From Streptomyces sp. NBC_01267 (GTDB lineage Bacteria; Actinomycetota; Actinomycetes; Streptomycetales; Streptomycetaceae), in contig NZ_CP108455.1 of assembly GCF_036241575.1 (NCBI RefSeq), forward strand, positions 2,122,501-2,186,500: a DNA stretch of 64,000 nt, given 5' to 3'. The notes under the pieces are model-generated. The model did not search any database and was not told the DNA's origin. It saw only the letters and a list, made by a program, of their open reading frames with translations. The position numbers and the translations under genes are program-made. Positions 34,163 to 42,995 of the stretch are shown piece after piece. Every line of letters starts with the position of its first letter. Position 1 is the first letter of the stretch.

Positions 34163-34446
34163 GGATGAAGCAACAGGGTACATGGCCCGGGGCCCCTGTT
34201 CACAAACCCGTTGGATCCCGGCGTGAGACCTCGTACGGACGCTCCCGCCGACGCGAGGAGCCGCCGGAGTCCGCGGACCGGAAGCCGGCCGGGCCCCTCG
34301 GACGGAAGCGGACGGAAGCGGACCGGAACCCGTCCGACCGGGGGCTAACCCCACCCTCGATCCGGTGGGCGGCCGGATCGTCCTCCGGTGGTCCGGGTTC
34401 GTACCGTAGGGGAACTCTGCCGCACCGACCTGGGGGATTGATCACC

Positions 34447-35211
34447 GTGGCACTCCGAACCCGTACGCTCTTCGCCGCCGGCGGAGCTGTTCTCGTCTCT
34501 GTCGCGCTCACCGGGTGCGGTGCGGATGCGTCGAGTGCGCCGGTCGAGCACAAGTCGTTTCCCCTCAGCGGGAAGACGCTGACCATCGAATCCGACAACT
34601 CGACCATCGAGCTGGTGCCCGCCGATGTGAAGAAGGTCGAGGTCAGCCGGCGCGTGGACGGGTGGGTTCTCGTCGGGAGCGGGCCGAACGCCTCCTGGTC
34701 GATGAAGAACGACCGGCTCACCCTGAAGCTGAAATGCAGTGGGCTGGTCAACAACTGTGAGGCGCGCCATCAGATCAAGGTGCCGCGCGGCGTCGCGGTG
34801 ACCGTGCAGGACGACAACGGGAGCGTGACCGCCTCCGGGTTCGACACGGCGCTGAAGCTCCGTTCCGACAACGGCAAGGTCACCGTCAAGGATTCCAGCG
34901 GGGCGCTGGATCTGCACAGCGACAACGGGCAGATCAACGGCGATGCCCTCTCGTCCAGGAGCATCTCGGCGGACTCCAGCAACGGGCAGGTCCGCCTCTC
35001 ACTCGCCGCGGTGCCCGACCGGGTGGACAGCGGCAGCGACAACGGGTCGATCAGGATCACGCTGCCGAAGAAGCCGGGGGTCTCCTACAAGGTCGACGCC
35101 AGGAGCCACAACGGACGGGTCAGGGTCAGCGTGCCCAAGAACGACGCCAGCGGCCACACCGTGCGTGCACACAGCAGCAACGGGGAAGTCACGGTGCGAA
35201 GCGCGAACTGA
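34447..35211 (+). CDS. DUF4097-family lipoprotein
   Basis: A 254-aa exported protein. The signal ends in a lipobox, VSVALTGC (Cys about residue 24), so it should be lipid-anchored outside the membrane. The body is a right-handed beta-solenoid-like repeat domain (DUF4097): SDNSTIELVP, DDNGSVTASGF, SDNGKVTVKDS, SDNGQINGDA, SSNGQVRLSL, SDNGSIRITL, SHNGRVRVSV, SSNGEVTVRS. The S-x-NG-x-[VI] phrase recurs about every 20 residues. Function unknown; possibly adhesive or structural. The GTG start is preceded by TGGGGGA at 10 nt. It begins 285 nt after the tRNA. Confidence 0.87.
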   Translation: MALRTRTLFAAGGAVLVSVALTGCGADASSAPVEHKSFPLSGKTLTIESDNSTIELVPADVKKVEVSRRVDGWVLVGSGPNASWSMKNDRLTLKLKCSGLVNNCEARHQIKVPRGVAVTVQDDNGSVTASGFDTALKLRSDNGKVTVKDSSGALDLHSDNGQINGDALSSRSISADSSNGQVRLSLAAVPDRVDSGSDNGSIRITLPKKPGVSYKVDARSHNGRVRVSVPKNDASGHTVRAHSSNGEVTVRSAN

Positions 35212-35282
35212 CCGGCCTGTGTGTTCGTCCCTACCTGGTGGGAGAATGGCCGGGGCAGGGCGGACCAGCACGGGAGCGGGAT

Positions 35283-36638
35283 GTGACGGCAAGACGTGGA
35301 CAGCCGTATGCGCGAGCGAGTGCCGTCCGGGATGTCCTGACGCTCATGGTCCTTCCGGTGCCGCTGCTGGCCTCACTGGCCGGGGCGTTCGCCGGTGGGG
35401 GTACGCGGCGCTGGTTCGGCGGGCGCGGTGAGAGCCAGCGGGCGGAGGCGCAGGCCGCGAAGGACGCCGCGGCTGCGGCCTTCTACGACCTGGACACCGC
35501 GCAGCGCGATCTGCGGATCTCGATCGAGACGATCTCCGCGGTGGACAATTCACCCGCGGCGCGCAAGGCCCTGGCTGATTTCGCCTCGCTGGGGCAGCGC
35601 ATCGACGAGGTCAGCACCTCGTACATCACCGCGGTCGACGCCCACGACCTGGACCGCGACGGCCTGGAGGCGTCCGCGGCTTCCCAGGCGCGTACGGAGC
35701 TGACCCGGGCCAAGGACGATCTCCTCCGGGTGAAGGGAGAGCTCGACCGGTTCGCGCAGGGGCTGGAACCGCTGCTCGGCAAGGCCGAGACCGAACTCGC
35801 CCGGCTGGCGCCCGCCGTGGAGCGGGCCCGCCAGGCACTGCTGTCCGCGAGCAACGCGCTGGACGCGGTACGCGGCGCCGGACTCAAGGCCGACGACCTG
35901 GCCGCCCGGCTCGCGGCGCTCGGGCCGGAGCTGACCAGGCTCAACCAGGGCGCCGGCCAGCACGGCGTGACGGCGACACTGCAACGCGCCGACCAGGTGC
36001 TGCGCGACGCGGAAGCGGTACGGGCGGAGGCCGCCCAACTGCCCGAGCGGGCCGCCGAGATCGACCGGCGGCTGGTCTCGCTGCGCACCCGCGCGCAGGC
36101 GCTCACCACCCGGGCGGGCACGGTCGCCCCGGTCCTCAGCGAGTTGCGGCGGCGTTTCACCGCGCCGTGCTGGCAGGACCTCCAGCAGGTGCCCGAGCAG
36201 GCCGCGGCGTCCGTGCGGCAGGCCGAGGAGAAGCTGAAGGACGCGGCCAAGGCCCGCGCCGAGCAGCGCTGGCCCGACGCGACGTCCCTGCTCGGTACGG
36301 TACGGGCGCTGCTGAACAGCACCGACGAGGCCGTGTCCGCGGCCGGTGCGCGGCTGGAACGGCTGAATGCCGTGGCCAGGGATCCCCAGCAGGAGATCGA
36401 GCGGACCCGGTTCGCGATCCGGGACGCCCAGCGGCTGGCGATGGCCGGCCGCAGCACCCCCGAGCCGCGGCACGCCCGTCCGCTGGACCTCGCGGTGGAG
36501 CGGCTGGACAAGGCGGTCGCCGGACTGGAGGGGCGGCACCCGGACTACTGGCACTTCCTCACCGAGACCGAGGACGTACGGAAGACCGCCACCCGGGTGG
36601 TCGAGCAGATCCGCGAGGAGCGCGGCTCCGGGCACTGA
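35283..36638 (+). CDS. single-pass membrane protein with long coiled coils
   Basis: A 451-aa protein: one N-terminal membrane helix (LTLMVLPVPLLASLAGAFAGGG) followed by about 400 residues of predicted helical coiled coil (LTRAKDDLLRVKGELDRFAQGLEPLLGKAETELARLAPAVERARQALL, and AAEIDRRLVSLRTRAQALTTRA). No enzyme motif is visible. Relatives are conserved in Streptomyces as hypothetical membrane proteins; an envelope-scaffold or septal role is possible. The GTG at 35283 follows GGGAG by 6 nt. Confidence 0.8.
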   Translation: MTARRGQPYARASAVRDVLTLMVLPVPLLASLAGAFAGGGTRRWFGGRGESQRAEAQAAKDAAAAAFYDLDTAQRDLRISIETISAVDNSPAARKALADFASLGQRIDEVSTSYITAVDAHDLDRDGLEASAASQARTELTRAKDDLLRVKGELDRFAQGLEPLLGKAETELARLAPAVERARQALLSASNALDAVRGAGLKADDLAARLAALGPELTRLNQGAGQHGVTATLQRADQVLRDAEAVRAEAAQLPERAAEIDRRLVSLRTRAQALTTRAGTVAPVLSELRRRFTAPCWQDLQQVPEQAAASVRQAEEKLKDAAKARAEQRWPDATSLLGTVRALLNSTDEAVSAAGARLERLNAVARDPQQEIERTRFAIRDAQRLAMAGRSTPEPRHARPLDLAVERLDKAVAGLEGRHPDYWHFLTETEDVRKTATRVVEQIREERGSGH

Positions 36639-36813
36639 CGGCCTCCCCCGGAGGTAGGCAGCGGGCCGTACCGGGCGGGCCGCTCGCTCCCGGGGAACGA
36701 GCTCACCCGAGCCGTCGCCCGCGAAGATGCACGTGCCGTGAGCCGGTGGAAGACTGATGTGGACCGTGTACCGGCAGAGAACAAAGGGCTGCTCAGAGAT
36801 GGGTACGCCACTC

Positions 36814-36859
36814 CGGGACAGCCCCGCATCAGTCTTCGGGACAGCCCCGCTTCAGTCTT
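36814..36859. repeat. 23-bp tandem duplication upstream of the VOC gene
   Basis: CGGGACAGCCCCGC-A-TCAGTCTT (36814-36836) is followed directly by the same sequence with T in place of A (36837-36859). The second copy runs into the TGGAGG ribosome site of the gene at 36872. It looks like a recent slip duplication in the leader. Confidence 0.75.
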
Positions 36860-36871
36860 TGGAGGCTCCTC

Positions 36872-37678
36872 ATGCCCGACGTCACCGGCCCCTACGCAAC
36901 TGGTACCCCGTGCTGGGTCGATCTCCTGGTCGCCGACCAGCAGGCCGCTCTCGACTTCTACCGCGACCTCTTCGGCTGGCAGGGAGAAGTCGGACTACCC
37001 GACACCGGGGGTTACGCGCTCTGCACCCTGAACGGCAAGCCGGTGGCCGGGATCATGGCCGCGCTCAACCCGGACGGCAGCCGGCCCGACCCGACGCCGC
37101 CGACCGTGTGGACCACCTACCTGGCCACCGCCGACGTGGACGCCACCGAGAAGGCGGTCACCGGCAACGGCGGCCAGGTCGTGATGCCCGGCATGGACAT
37201 GCTCACGCTCGGCCGGATGGCCGTGGTGACGGACCCCACGGGCGCCGCCTTCGGCCTCTGGCAGGCTCGCGACTTCCCCGGTGCGGGGATCGTCAACGAG
37301 CCCGGGGCGGTCATCTGGAACGAGGTCGACACCAGTGACCCCGCCGCCGCCTCGGCCTTCTACTCCAAGGCGCTGGGTATCACCGTCGCGCCCATGGAGG
37401 GCGGGGAGGGCTACTTCTCGCTGTCGGTGGAGGGCCGCGCGGTCGGCGGCCTGCAGGGCCTGTCCAACATCGACGACCTGCCGCCGGGAACGCCCTCGCA
37501 CTGGCTGACGTACTTCGCTGTCGACGACACCGACAGCACGGTCGACGCGCTGGTCCGGGCCGGGGGCAATGTCCTCAAGCCGCCGTTCGACATGATGGCG
37601 GGCCGGATGGCCGTCGTCCAGGACCCGCAGGGCGGCACCTTCGCGGTCATCAGGACGGCCGGACCCGAAGCCGCCTGA
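36872..37678 (+). CDS. two-domain VOC (glyoxalase/bleomycin-resistance fold) protein
   Basis: A 268-aa protein with two tandem VOC modules, about 10-125 (PCWVDLLVADQQAALDFYRDLFGW ... RMAVVTDPTGAAFGLWQ) and about 140-262 (VIWNEVDTSDPAAASAFYSKALGI ... RMAVVQDPQGGTFAVI). The F-Y and D-P-x-G-x-x-F signatures are repeated in each half. The family includes glyoxalases, dioxygenases and drug-binding proteins; metal ligands are not clear, so a binding or hydroxyproline-rich-like role is equally possible. TGGAGG is 7 nt ahead of the ATG. A terminator follows. Confidence 0.9.
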   Translation: MPDVTGPYATGTPCWVDLLVADQQAALDFYRDLFGWQGEVGLPDTGGYALCTLNGKPVAGIMAALNPDGSRPDPTPPTVWTTYLATADVDATEKAVTGNGGQVVMPGMDMLTLGRMAVVTDPTGAAFGLWQARDFPGAGIVNEPGAVIWNEVDTSDPAAASAFYSKALGITVAPMEGGEGYFSLSVEGRAVGGLQGLSNIDDLPPGTPSHWLTYFAVDDTDSTVDALVRAGGNVLKPPFDMMAGRMAVVQDPQGGTFAVIRTAGPEAA

Positions 37679-37698
37679 TCCCCCACCCGGGCACGTCA

Positions 37699-37743
37699 CT
37701 CCGCCCCGCAGGACCCGGCTCTGTCCGGTCCTGTGGGGCGGAG
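37699..37743. terminator. hairpin after the VOC gene
   Basis: CTCCGCCCCGCAGGACC (37699-37715) pairs with GGTCCTGTGGGGCGGAG (37727-37743) with one G-T mismatch, 21 nt after the stop. Confidence 0.75.
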
Positions 37744-37803
37744 TGGTACGGGGTGGGACGGGGGTGGTGCGCCGAGGGGTGGTCCCCCTCTAACCTTGGC
37801 GCC

Positions 37804-38016
37804 ATGCCCCGTTACGAGTACCGCTGCCGCACGTGCGGCGACACCTTCGAGATCAGCCGCCCGATGGCGGAGTCCTCGGCGCCCGCCGCCTGCCCCGACG
37901 GCCACGAGGACACGGTGAAGCTGCTGTCCGCGGTGGCTGTCGGCGGATCGTCGACGGCCGCCGCACCGTCCGGAGGCGGCGGAGGCGGTTGCTGCGGCGG
38001 AGGGTGCTGCGGGTAG
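37804..38016 (+). CDS. FmdB-type zinc-ribbon protein
   Basis: A 70-aa protein. MPRYEYRCRTCGDTFEISRPM with a later CPDGHED is the FmdB regulatory-protein zinc ribbon, followed by a short variable region and a glycine-rich tail ending GGCCGGGCCG, whose four Cys may bind another metal. The family's role is unknown beyond regulation of formamidase/amidase genes in Methylophilus. The ATG at 37804 is chosen because the ribbon begins right there. Confidence 0.88.
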   Translation: MPRYEYRCRTCGDTFEISRPMAESSAPAACPDGHEDTVKLLSAVAVGGSSTAAAPSGGGGGGCCGGGCCG

Positions 38017-38076
38017 GAACAACCGGTGCCGGCAGGACGGCGATACCGGGAGGAACGGCGGGCCCGACGGCGCCCG

Positions 38077-38904
38077 TCACCCCCGGTGCGCGTCGGCCGC
38101 ACGGCCGAATTCCCGCAGGATCTCCTCGCCCGCGGCGACCCCACGCCCGGCGGTCACGGTGACATGCGGTGCGCTCCAGCCGGAGTCCCCCAGCTCACCG
38201 TGCGCCGGACGCCAGCCCCGGTCGCCGGCCAGCAGCAGATCCGCGTCCAGGAGCGAATCGCCTGCGGTCAGGGTGAGTTCGGCGCCGGTACGGCGGGCCA
38301 CCTCACGCATGGCCGCGCTCTTGGTGAGCGGCTCGGGAACGACGTAGAGCTTGCGGCCCTGGAGGGAGACCGTCCAGCCGCGCGCCCCGGCCCAGTCGGC
38401 GAGCTCACCGGCCCAGCCCTCGGGCAGCAGGCTCCGCTCGACGACCAGATAGGCGAAGAGGTCCTCGGCGACGCGCTCCTTGAGCAGCCAGGCGGGGTCG
38501 GCGGCGGAGACGAGGTGGGCGCGCACCTCGGCCAGCGGGGCGCACTCCTCGGCGAGGCGTCCGGCCACCGCGGACTCCCAGTCGGGGTCGGACACCCCGT
38601 CGACGAGCAGTCGGCCGCCGTTCGCACAGATCGCGAACTCCGGTGTGGCGCAGGGCAGTTGGATGCGGTGGTACTGCTCCCTGGTGCGGGTGGTCGTCGG
38701 TACGAAGACGGTGTCGGCGGCGAGCGCGCGCAGCAGCCCGGCGGCGGTCTCCGTCATGTACGAGAGCGGCCTGCTCTCGTACACCTCCACGCACAACAGC
38801 CGGGGCGCCTGAGCGTCGGGCCCGGTCAGGTCCAGGGCGGGCGCCGAGTAGATGAGGGTGCGGTCGAGGTCGCTGGCGACGAGGACGGGTGCCGACCGGC
38901 TCAT
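38077..38904 (-). CDS. HAD-superfamily hydrolase of the Ter biosynthetic operon
   Basis: A 275-aa Cof-type HAD phosphatase. Motif I is LVASDLDRTLIYS, motif II contains the Thr of FVPTTTRTREQY, then FAICANGGRLLVDG, Lys in EPLTKSAAMREVA, and motif IV is LTAGDSLLDADLL. It is the last gene of a three-gene unit; its ATG overlaps the stop of the 914-aa protein gene by four bases. HAD phosphatases are a regular part of Ter-linked biosynthetic modules, which are thought to make a nucleoside-like metabolite. Substrate unknown. Confidence 0.88.
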   Translation of the reverse strand: MSRSAPVLVASDLDRTLIYSAPALDLTGPDAQAPRLLCVEVYESRPLSYMTETAAGLLRALAADTVFVPTTTRTREQYHRIQLPCATPEFAICANGGRLLVDGVSDPDWESAVAGRLAEECAPLAEVRAHLVSAADPAWLLKERVAEDLFAYLVVERSLLPEGWAGELADWAGARGWTVSLQGRKLYVVPEPLTKSAAMREVARRTGAELTLTAGDSLLDADLLLAGDRGWRPAHGELGDSGWSAPHVTVTAGRGVAAGEEILREFGRAADAHRG

Positions 38905-41645
38905 CGGGCCACCGCCGCGGTGCCGTCGGCGCCGGTCGCGCCACGGGTGAAGCGCGGGTGGATCAGACCGACGCAGGTGTACGGCAGGCCGTCGACCTCC
39001 TCGACCGGGACGCCGCGCTGTTCGGCGAGCAGCCGTACGTGGTCGAGGTCGGCGCCCGCACCACTTCTGGCGAGGATCTTCCAGGGGACACGGCGCAGCA
39101 GGACGCGGGTGGTCTCGCCGACCCCTGGCTTGACGAGGTTGACGTCGCGGATGCCGTACTCCTCACTGATCCGCTCGACGGCGGCCCAGCCCTCCCAGGT
39201 CGGCGCACGGTCCGCCGTCAGCAACTCCTTCACCTGGGTGTCCACCGCTCCGGACACCTCGTCGAAGCGGGCGGCGACGGTGTCGACGAAGTGGGCGGAG
39301 ACATCGGATCCGGCCAGTTCCCGGTAGAACTTCCCGCCGTGGAAATCCTCGGGCCCGACCAGGTCGGCCCGGAGCACGGTGCGCGAAATGAGCCCGGACA
39401 CCGTGGAGTTGAGGCAGGCGGAGGGGATCAGGAAGTCCTCGCGGGTGCCGTACGTACGGACACAGCCGCCCGGATCGGCGAGGACCGCGATCTCCGGGCG
39501 GAAACCGGGGAACTCCTTGAGGGCTTCGGCCAGTTCGCGGGTGATCGCGCCCTTGCCGGTCCAGCCGTCCACGAAGACGATGTCGGCCGGGTCGTGGTGG
39601 GCGGCCAGCCAGCGCAGGGCGTTGGCGTCGATGCCCCGGCCGCGCACGATGGACACCGCGTAGTGCGGCAGGTCCAGGCCGTGGCGGTGGAGTGCCCAGC
39701 GGCGCATCAGTACGCCGACGGGTGTACCGGCGCGGGCGAGCGAGACCAGCACCGGGCGCGCGAGCGGGGGCTCCGCCCCCTCCCCGCTCCGGGGGTGCTC
39801 GGCGAGCAGTGTCTCGGTGACCGTGCCGACGGCCTGCGCGATCCGCGCCGCCGAGGTCTCCAGCGCGGCCCGGAACAGCTGCTGGTACTGCTCGCTCGGC
39901 TGGTACTCGACGGGCAGCGACTCGGCGTAATGGGCGCCACCGGTCTGCACCGCCTCCTCGCGCTCCTCGACGGGCGCCTCCAGCGCGACGCCGGAGAGGT
40001 CCTGGAGCAGCCAGCCGACGTCTTCCGGGGCGTACGAGGAGAAGGCGGGGCCGCGCAACGGCTCGGGCATGGGGGCTGCTTTCTGTTGTTGCTGCGGTCC
40101 GGGAGGCTGCTCCTGCGGTCCGGGACGCTGTTCCTGCCGTACCGGACCCTGTTCCTGCCGTACCGGACGCTGTTCCGCCGGAGCGGGCGCGGGGACGTAC
40201 GAGGGCACCACGGCCAGCAGGACCCGGGGCGTGTGGGCGCCGAGCTGGGCCAGGAGCCCGCCGGGGGCGTGCAGTTCAGGGGTGTCGGCCACGGAGTCGA
40301 CCACGGCGACGACGGCGTCGAAGCCGCCTCCGGCCACGTTGTACGCGTAGCGCTCGCCGGGGCCGTCGCCGGGCCGGTCGTGGTCGGGGAAGACCAGCCT
40401 GGTCCGGATCGCGTATCCGGGGTCGTCCAGCGCGAGGACGGGCGAGCGGGTGGTGGTCGAGGTACGCACGTCGTACCCGGCCTGCTCCAGGGCGAGGCCC
40501 AGCCTGAGCGGCGTGTACATCAGCTCCTCGAAGCCGAGGACGAGAACGCGCGGGCGGTCCCCCGTACCCCTCGGTGCTCCTGTGTCCCCGGTGTCCCCGG
40601 TGTCCCCGGTGTCCCCCGTGATCCCCGTGATCCCCGTGATCCCCGTGATCCCCGTGATCCCCGTGATCCGCAGCTCGGCCGCGACACGGGCCGCCATGCA
40701 GGGCAGCGCGGCGTCGAGAGCGGCGCGGTGGCCGGGGGTGAAGCCGTGCCGTCCACCGTCCGGCACACCCGTGGGCCAGCCGAGGTCCACCCGTACCGGC
40801 TCGGCAGGACCGGCCTCGCGCGTCTCCCGCGCCTCAGGTATCTCGTCCGCCTCACGCGTCTCACACGTATCGCGCGCCTCACGCCCCCCACGCACCTCAC
40901 ACGTCTCGCGCGTCTCGTGCTCCTCCACGATCCGCTGCCCGAGTTCCAGTACGCCCTCCGGCAGCTCCACGACGCCACGGGCCGTCGTCACGAGGTCGAC
41001 CCGCGCGCCGATCTCCCGCGCGAAGTCGGCCAGCCGTCCCCGGTCGGCGGCCGAGCGCATGTCGACCAGCGCAACCACGACGTACCGCTCGCGCGGATAG
41101 CGTTCGTGCAGGTCACGGACGGTGTTGAGCACGGTGTTGCCGGTGGAGAACTCGTCGTCGACGAGGACGAGCGGGCCGTCGCCCGCCAGCAGGTCCGGGT
41201 TCTCGGGCAGCAGCAGATGCGAGGTGGCGTGCGAGTGCGACTCCTCGAAGCCGCCCGCCGGCGCGACACCGGCGACCGCGCGCCGGGTGGAGTGCAGGTA
41301 GGGCGCGAGGGCCACCCCGTCGGCGACCGAGTGGCCGAGGCCCGTCGCGGTCTCCGCGTATCCGAGGACGACCGCCCGGCTCGCCGCCTCGTCGCCCAGC
41401 AGTTCCCGCACCCGCAGACCGAGCCGGTAGCCGTGGCCGTAGACCGTCGAAGGGCGCTGCGGCACGTGCTTGCCCAGCACGTTCGAGACCAGCAGATGGG
41501 CCCGCTTCGGATTGCGTCGCAGCGCGAGGCCCAGCAGACCCCGCAGGTCGTCGTCCCCGACGAGCCGTACGCCGAGCCGGTTCTCGACCCATGTTCCCGA
41601 CCAGACCACGTTGCACGTCTCTCTCGTGTGTCGCATCGGCCGCAT
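38901..41645 (-). CDS. PRTase-TRSP-StiP-PELOTA fusion protein of the Ter system
   Basis: A 914-aa multidomain protein. Residues about 15-235 form a PRTase-like domain with the PRPP loop LVLVDDEFSTGNTVLNTV. A charged Thr/Glu/Arg linker (about 240-285) precedes a TRSP-like domain (about 325-480), which contains the Gly-x-Thr repeat (ITG/DTG units). A Gln/Pro linker (about 490-520) leads to the StiP/PRTase_1 domain (about 535-800; VLVSLARAGTPVGVLMRRW, DIVFVDGWTGKGAITREL), and a C-terminal PELOTA-like RNA-binding segment (RVLLRRVPWKILAR...LAEQRGVPV). In other bacteria these domains are separate proteins. Both PRPP loops look intact. The ATG overlaps the upstream stop by four bases. Confidence 0.85.
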   Translation of the reverse strand: MRPMRHTRETCNVVWSGTWVENRLGVRLVGDDDLRGLLGLALRRNPKRAHLLVSNVLGKHVPQRPSTVYGHGYRLGLRVRELLGDEAASRAVVLGYAETATGLGHSVADGVALAPYLHSTRRAVAGVAPAGGFEESHSHATSHLLLPENPDLLAGDGPLVLVDDEFSTGNTVLNTVRDLHERYPRERYVVVALVDMRSAADRGRLADFAREIGARVDLVTTARGVVELPEGVLELGQRIVEEHETRETCEVRGGREARDTCETREADEIPEARETREAGPAEPVRVDLGWPTGVPDGGRHGFTPGHRAALDAALPCMAARVAAELRITGITGITGITGITGITGDTGDTGDTGDTGAPRGTGDRPRVLVLGFEELMYTPLRLGLALEQAGYDVRTSTTTRSPVLALDDPGYAIRTRLVFPDHDRPGDGPGERYAYNVAGGGFDAVVAVVDSVADTPELHAPGGLLAQLGAHTPRVLLAVVPSYVPAPAPAEQRPVRQEQGPVRQEQRPGPQEQPPGPQQQQKAAPMPEPLRGPAFSSYAPEDVGWLLQDLSGVALEAPVEEREEAVQTGGAHYAESLPVEYQPSEQYQQLFRAALETSAARIAQAVGTVTETLLAEHPRSGEGAEPPLARPVLVSLARAGTPVGVLMRRWALHRHGLDLPHYAVSIVRGRGIDANALRWLAAHHDPADIVFVDGWTGKGAITRELAEALKEFPGFRPEIAVLADPGGCVRTYGTREDFLIPSACLNSTVSGLISRTVLRADLVGPEDFHGGKFYRELAGSDVSAHFVDTVAARFDEVSGAVDTQVKELLTADRAPTWEGWAAVERISEEYGIRDVNLVKPGVGETTRVLLRRVPWKILARSGAGADLDHVRLLAEQRGVPVEEVDGLPYTCVGLIHPRFTRGATGADGTAAVAR
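40582..40671. repeat. ten-unit 9-bp tandem repeat inside the PRTase fusion gene
   Basis: Four GTGTCCCCS units followed by six GTGATCCSC units, in frame. On the minus strand they encode (Ile-Thr-Gly) then (Asp-Thr-Gly) triplets, a collagen-like G-x-T run near the TRSP domain. Nine-base units preserve frame when the number changes. Confidence 0.9.
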
Positions 41646-42808
41646 CAGCCGGAGAGTCCGGCGGTCAGCAGCTCGACGAAGCCGATGTCTTCCCTTGCCA
41701 CCCCGAAGGCCTCGGCCCGCAGCAGGGTCCGCTCGGCCCAGGCCCGGTGCGGCTTCACCTCGTTCATCTTGTTCGTGTACGCGGAACGCAGCACCCCGCC
41801 GCCGTCCCGGTCCGGCCGCAGGATGTCCTGGGCGTCACTGAACTCCTCATGGCTGACCACCGACAGCGCGTGCACCGGCGCCACGTGCGAGGGGTGGATG
41901 CAGGTCTTGCCGAGCAGCCCGTTCGCGCGGTCGAGTTCGATCTCGCGCAGCAGTCCGTCCAGGTCGTGCTCGATCAGGGTGGTACGGAGCTGGTCGGCCC
42001 GGCCCTCCATGAAGGGGCTGCGGCGCAGCTGCGGCTTGAACATCCGCTCCTGGACCCGGAAGTACTCCCACACGGGTCCGGTGATCGTGAAGCCGGTGCC
42101 GTCCGAGCGGCCCAGCACGTTCACCACGTCGGCGATGACCCCGGCGACGATCTGGACGTCGTACGCCGTCATGTCGGGCGTCCTGCGCAGGCCGTACACC
42201 GAGCAGAAATCGGTGACGCCCAGCCGGAGCGCGAGGATCCGGTCGCGGTACTTGTCGACGGTGCGGGCAATCCCGGCGAGGCTGTCGGCCCTGCTCTCCA
42301 GGTGCAACAGCTCGGGCGATTCGAGTACCGGCATGGCGAACAGCGGTCGGCCGCCGTCGGGCTCCGCCCCGGTGAGCGCCTCCAGGAAGGCGCTGCCGCG
42401 CTCCTCGGTGAATTTCGGGAGTACGAATCCGGACAGCAGCCGGGCCGTCGGGCCGAGCCGGTGGACCAGGTCGGGTATCTGTTCCGGCTCGCGGATCCGG
42501 ATGAAGAGCAGCGGTGTCTCTCCGCCGCCCGCGTCCAGGTCGGCGAACTGCCGCACCAGATTGGCCTCGCCCCCGGCGACCTCCGCGTCGTCGATCGAGT
42601 CCTCCAGGCAGAGGACCATCGAGACGACCCCGCAGGCCGCCTGCTTCCGTATGTCGTCGGCGAGTGCGGGCCGGGTGGCCGGGCTGTAGAGCGTGGCCCC
42701 GAGGGCGGCGGCGAGCGTGGGCGCCGGGGACGCCGCGGTGAAGTCGGCCGGTTCCCGGTGGAAGAGCCGGTCCCGGACAACGGGCGGAATATGCCCGAAA
42801 TGACGCAT
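41645..42808 (-). CDS. HpcH/HpaI aldolase / citrate-lyase-beta-like protein (Ter module)
   Basis: A 387-aa TIM-barrel enzyme of the CoA-lyase superfamily: GATLYSPATRP, VLCLEDSIDDAEV, FIRIREPEQI, GFVLPKFTEE, ALRLGVTDFCSVYGLRR and GKTCIHPSHVAPVH follow the citrate lyase beta fold with acidic Mg2+ ligands. GGGGGAA lies close to ATG 42808. It is the first gene of a translationally coupled trio with the PRTase fusion and HAD genes. In Ter-associated operons this enzyme type is proposed to act with PRTases in making an unusual metabolite. It is divergent from a TerD gene. Confidence 0.88.
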   Translation of the reverse strand: MRHFGHIPPVVRDRLFHREPADFTAASPAPTLAAALGATLYSPATRPALADDIRKQAACGVVSMVLCLEDSIDDAEVAGGEANLVRQFADLDAGGGETPLLFIRIREPEQIPDLVHRLGPTARLLSGFVLPKFTEERGSAFLEALTGAEPDGGRPLFAMPVLESPELLHLESRADSLAGIARTVDKYRDRILALRLGVTDFCSVYGLRRTPDMTAYDVQIVAGVIADVVNVLGRSDGTGFTITGPVWEYFRVQERMFKPQLRRSPFMEGRADQLRTTLIEHDLDGLLREIELDRANGLLGKTCIHPSHVAPVHALSVVSHEEFSDAQDILRPDRDGGGVLRSAYTNKMNEVKPHRAWAERTLLRAEAFGVAREDIGFVELLTAGLSG

Positions 42809-42995
42809 AGGTTCCCCCCGTACTGCTGTGTCGTCCTGATGAGGTGTGGCCGGTAATAGTACGTAGGGGCGTACGTCGCTAGTTCCCACGGAGATGAAAT
42901 TCACCTGACCCGCCCGTTTCGAGGGGATGTACCGAACTCTCCGCAATGTGCCCCCACGTTGTCCGCGGCCCGGCGGGGAAGGCAGGATGACGGGC

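Noticed and set aside
40582..40671. CRISPR-like array
   Set aside because: Units are 9 bp, contiguous and in frame inside a gene; there are no spacers and no cas genes.
38889..42689. Plus-strand open frame of about 1,270 codons
   Set aside because: Antisense of the Ter biosynthetic operon; the opposite strand has recognisable domains and ribosome sites.
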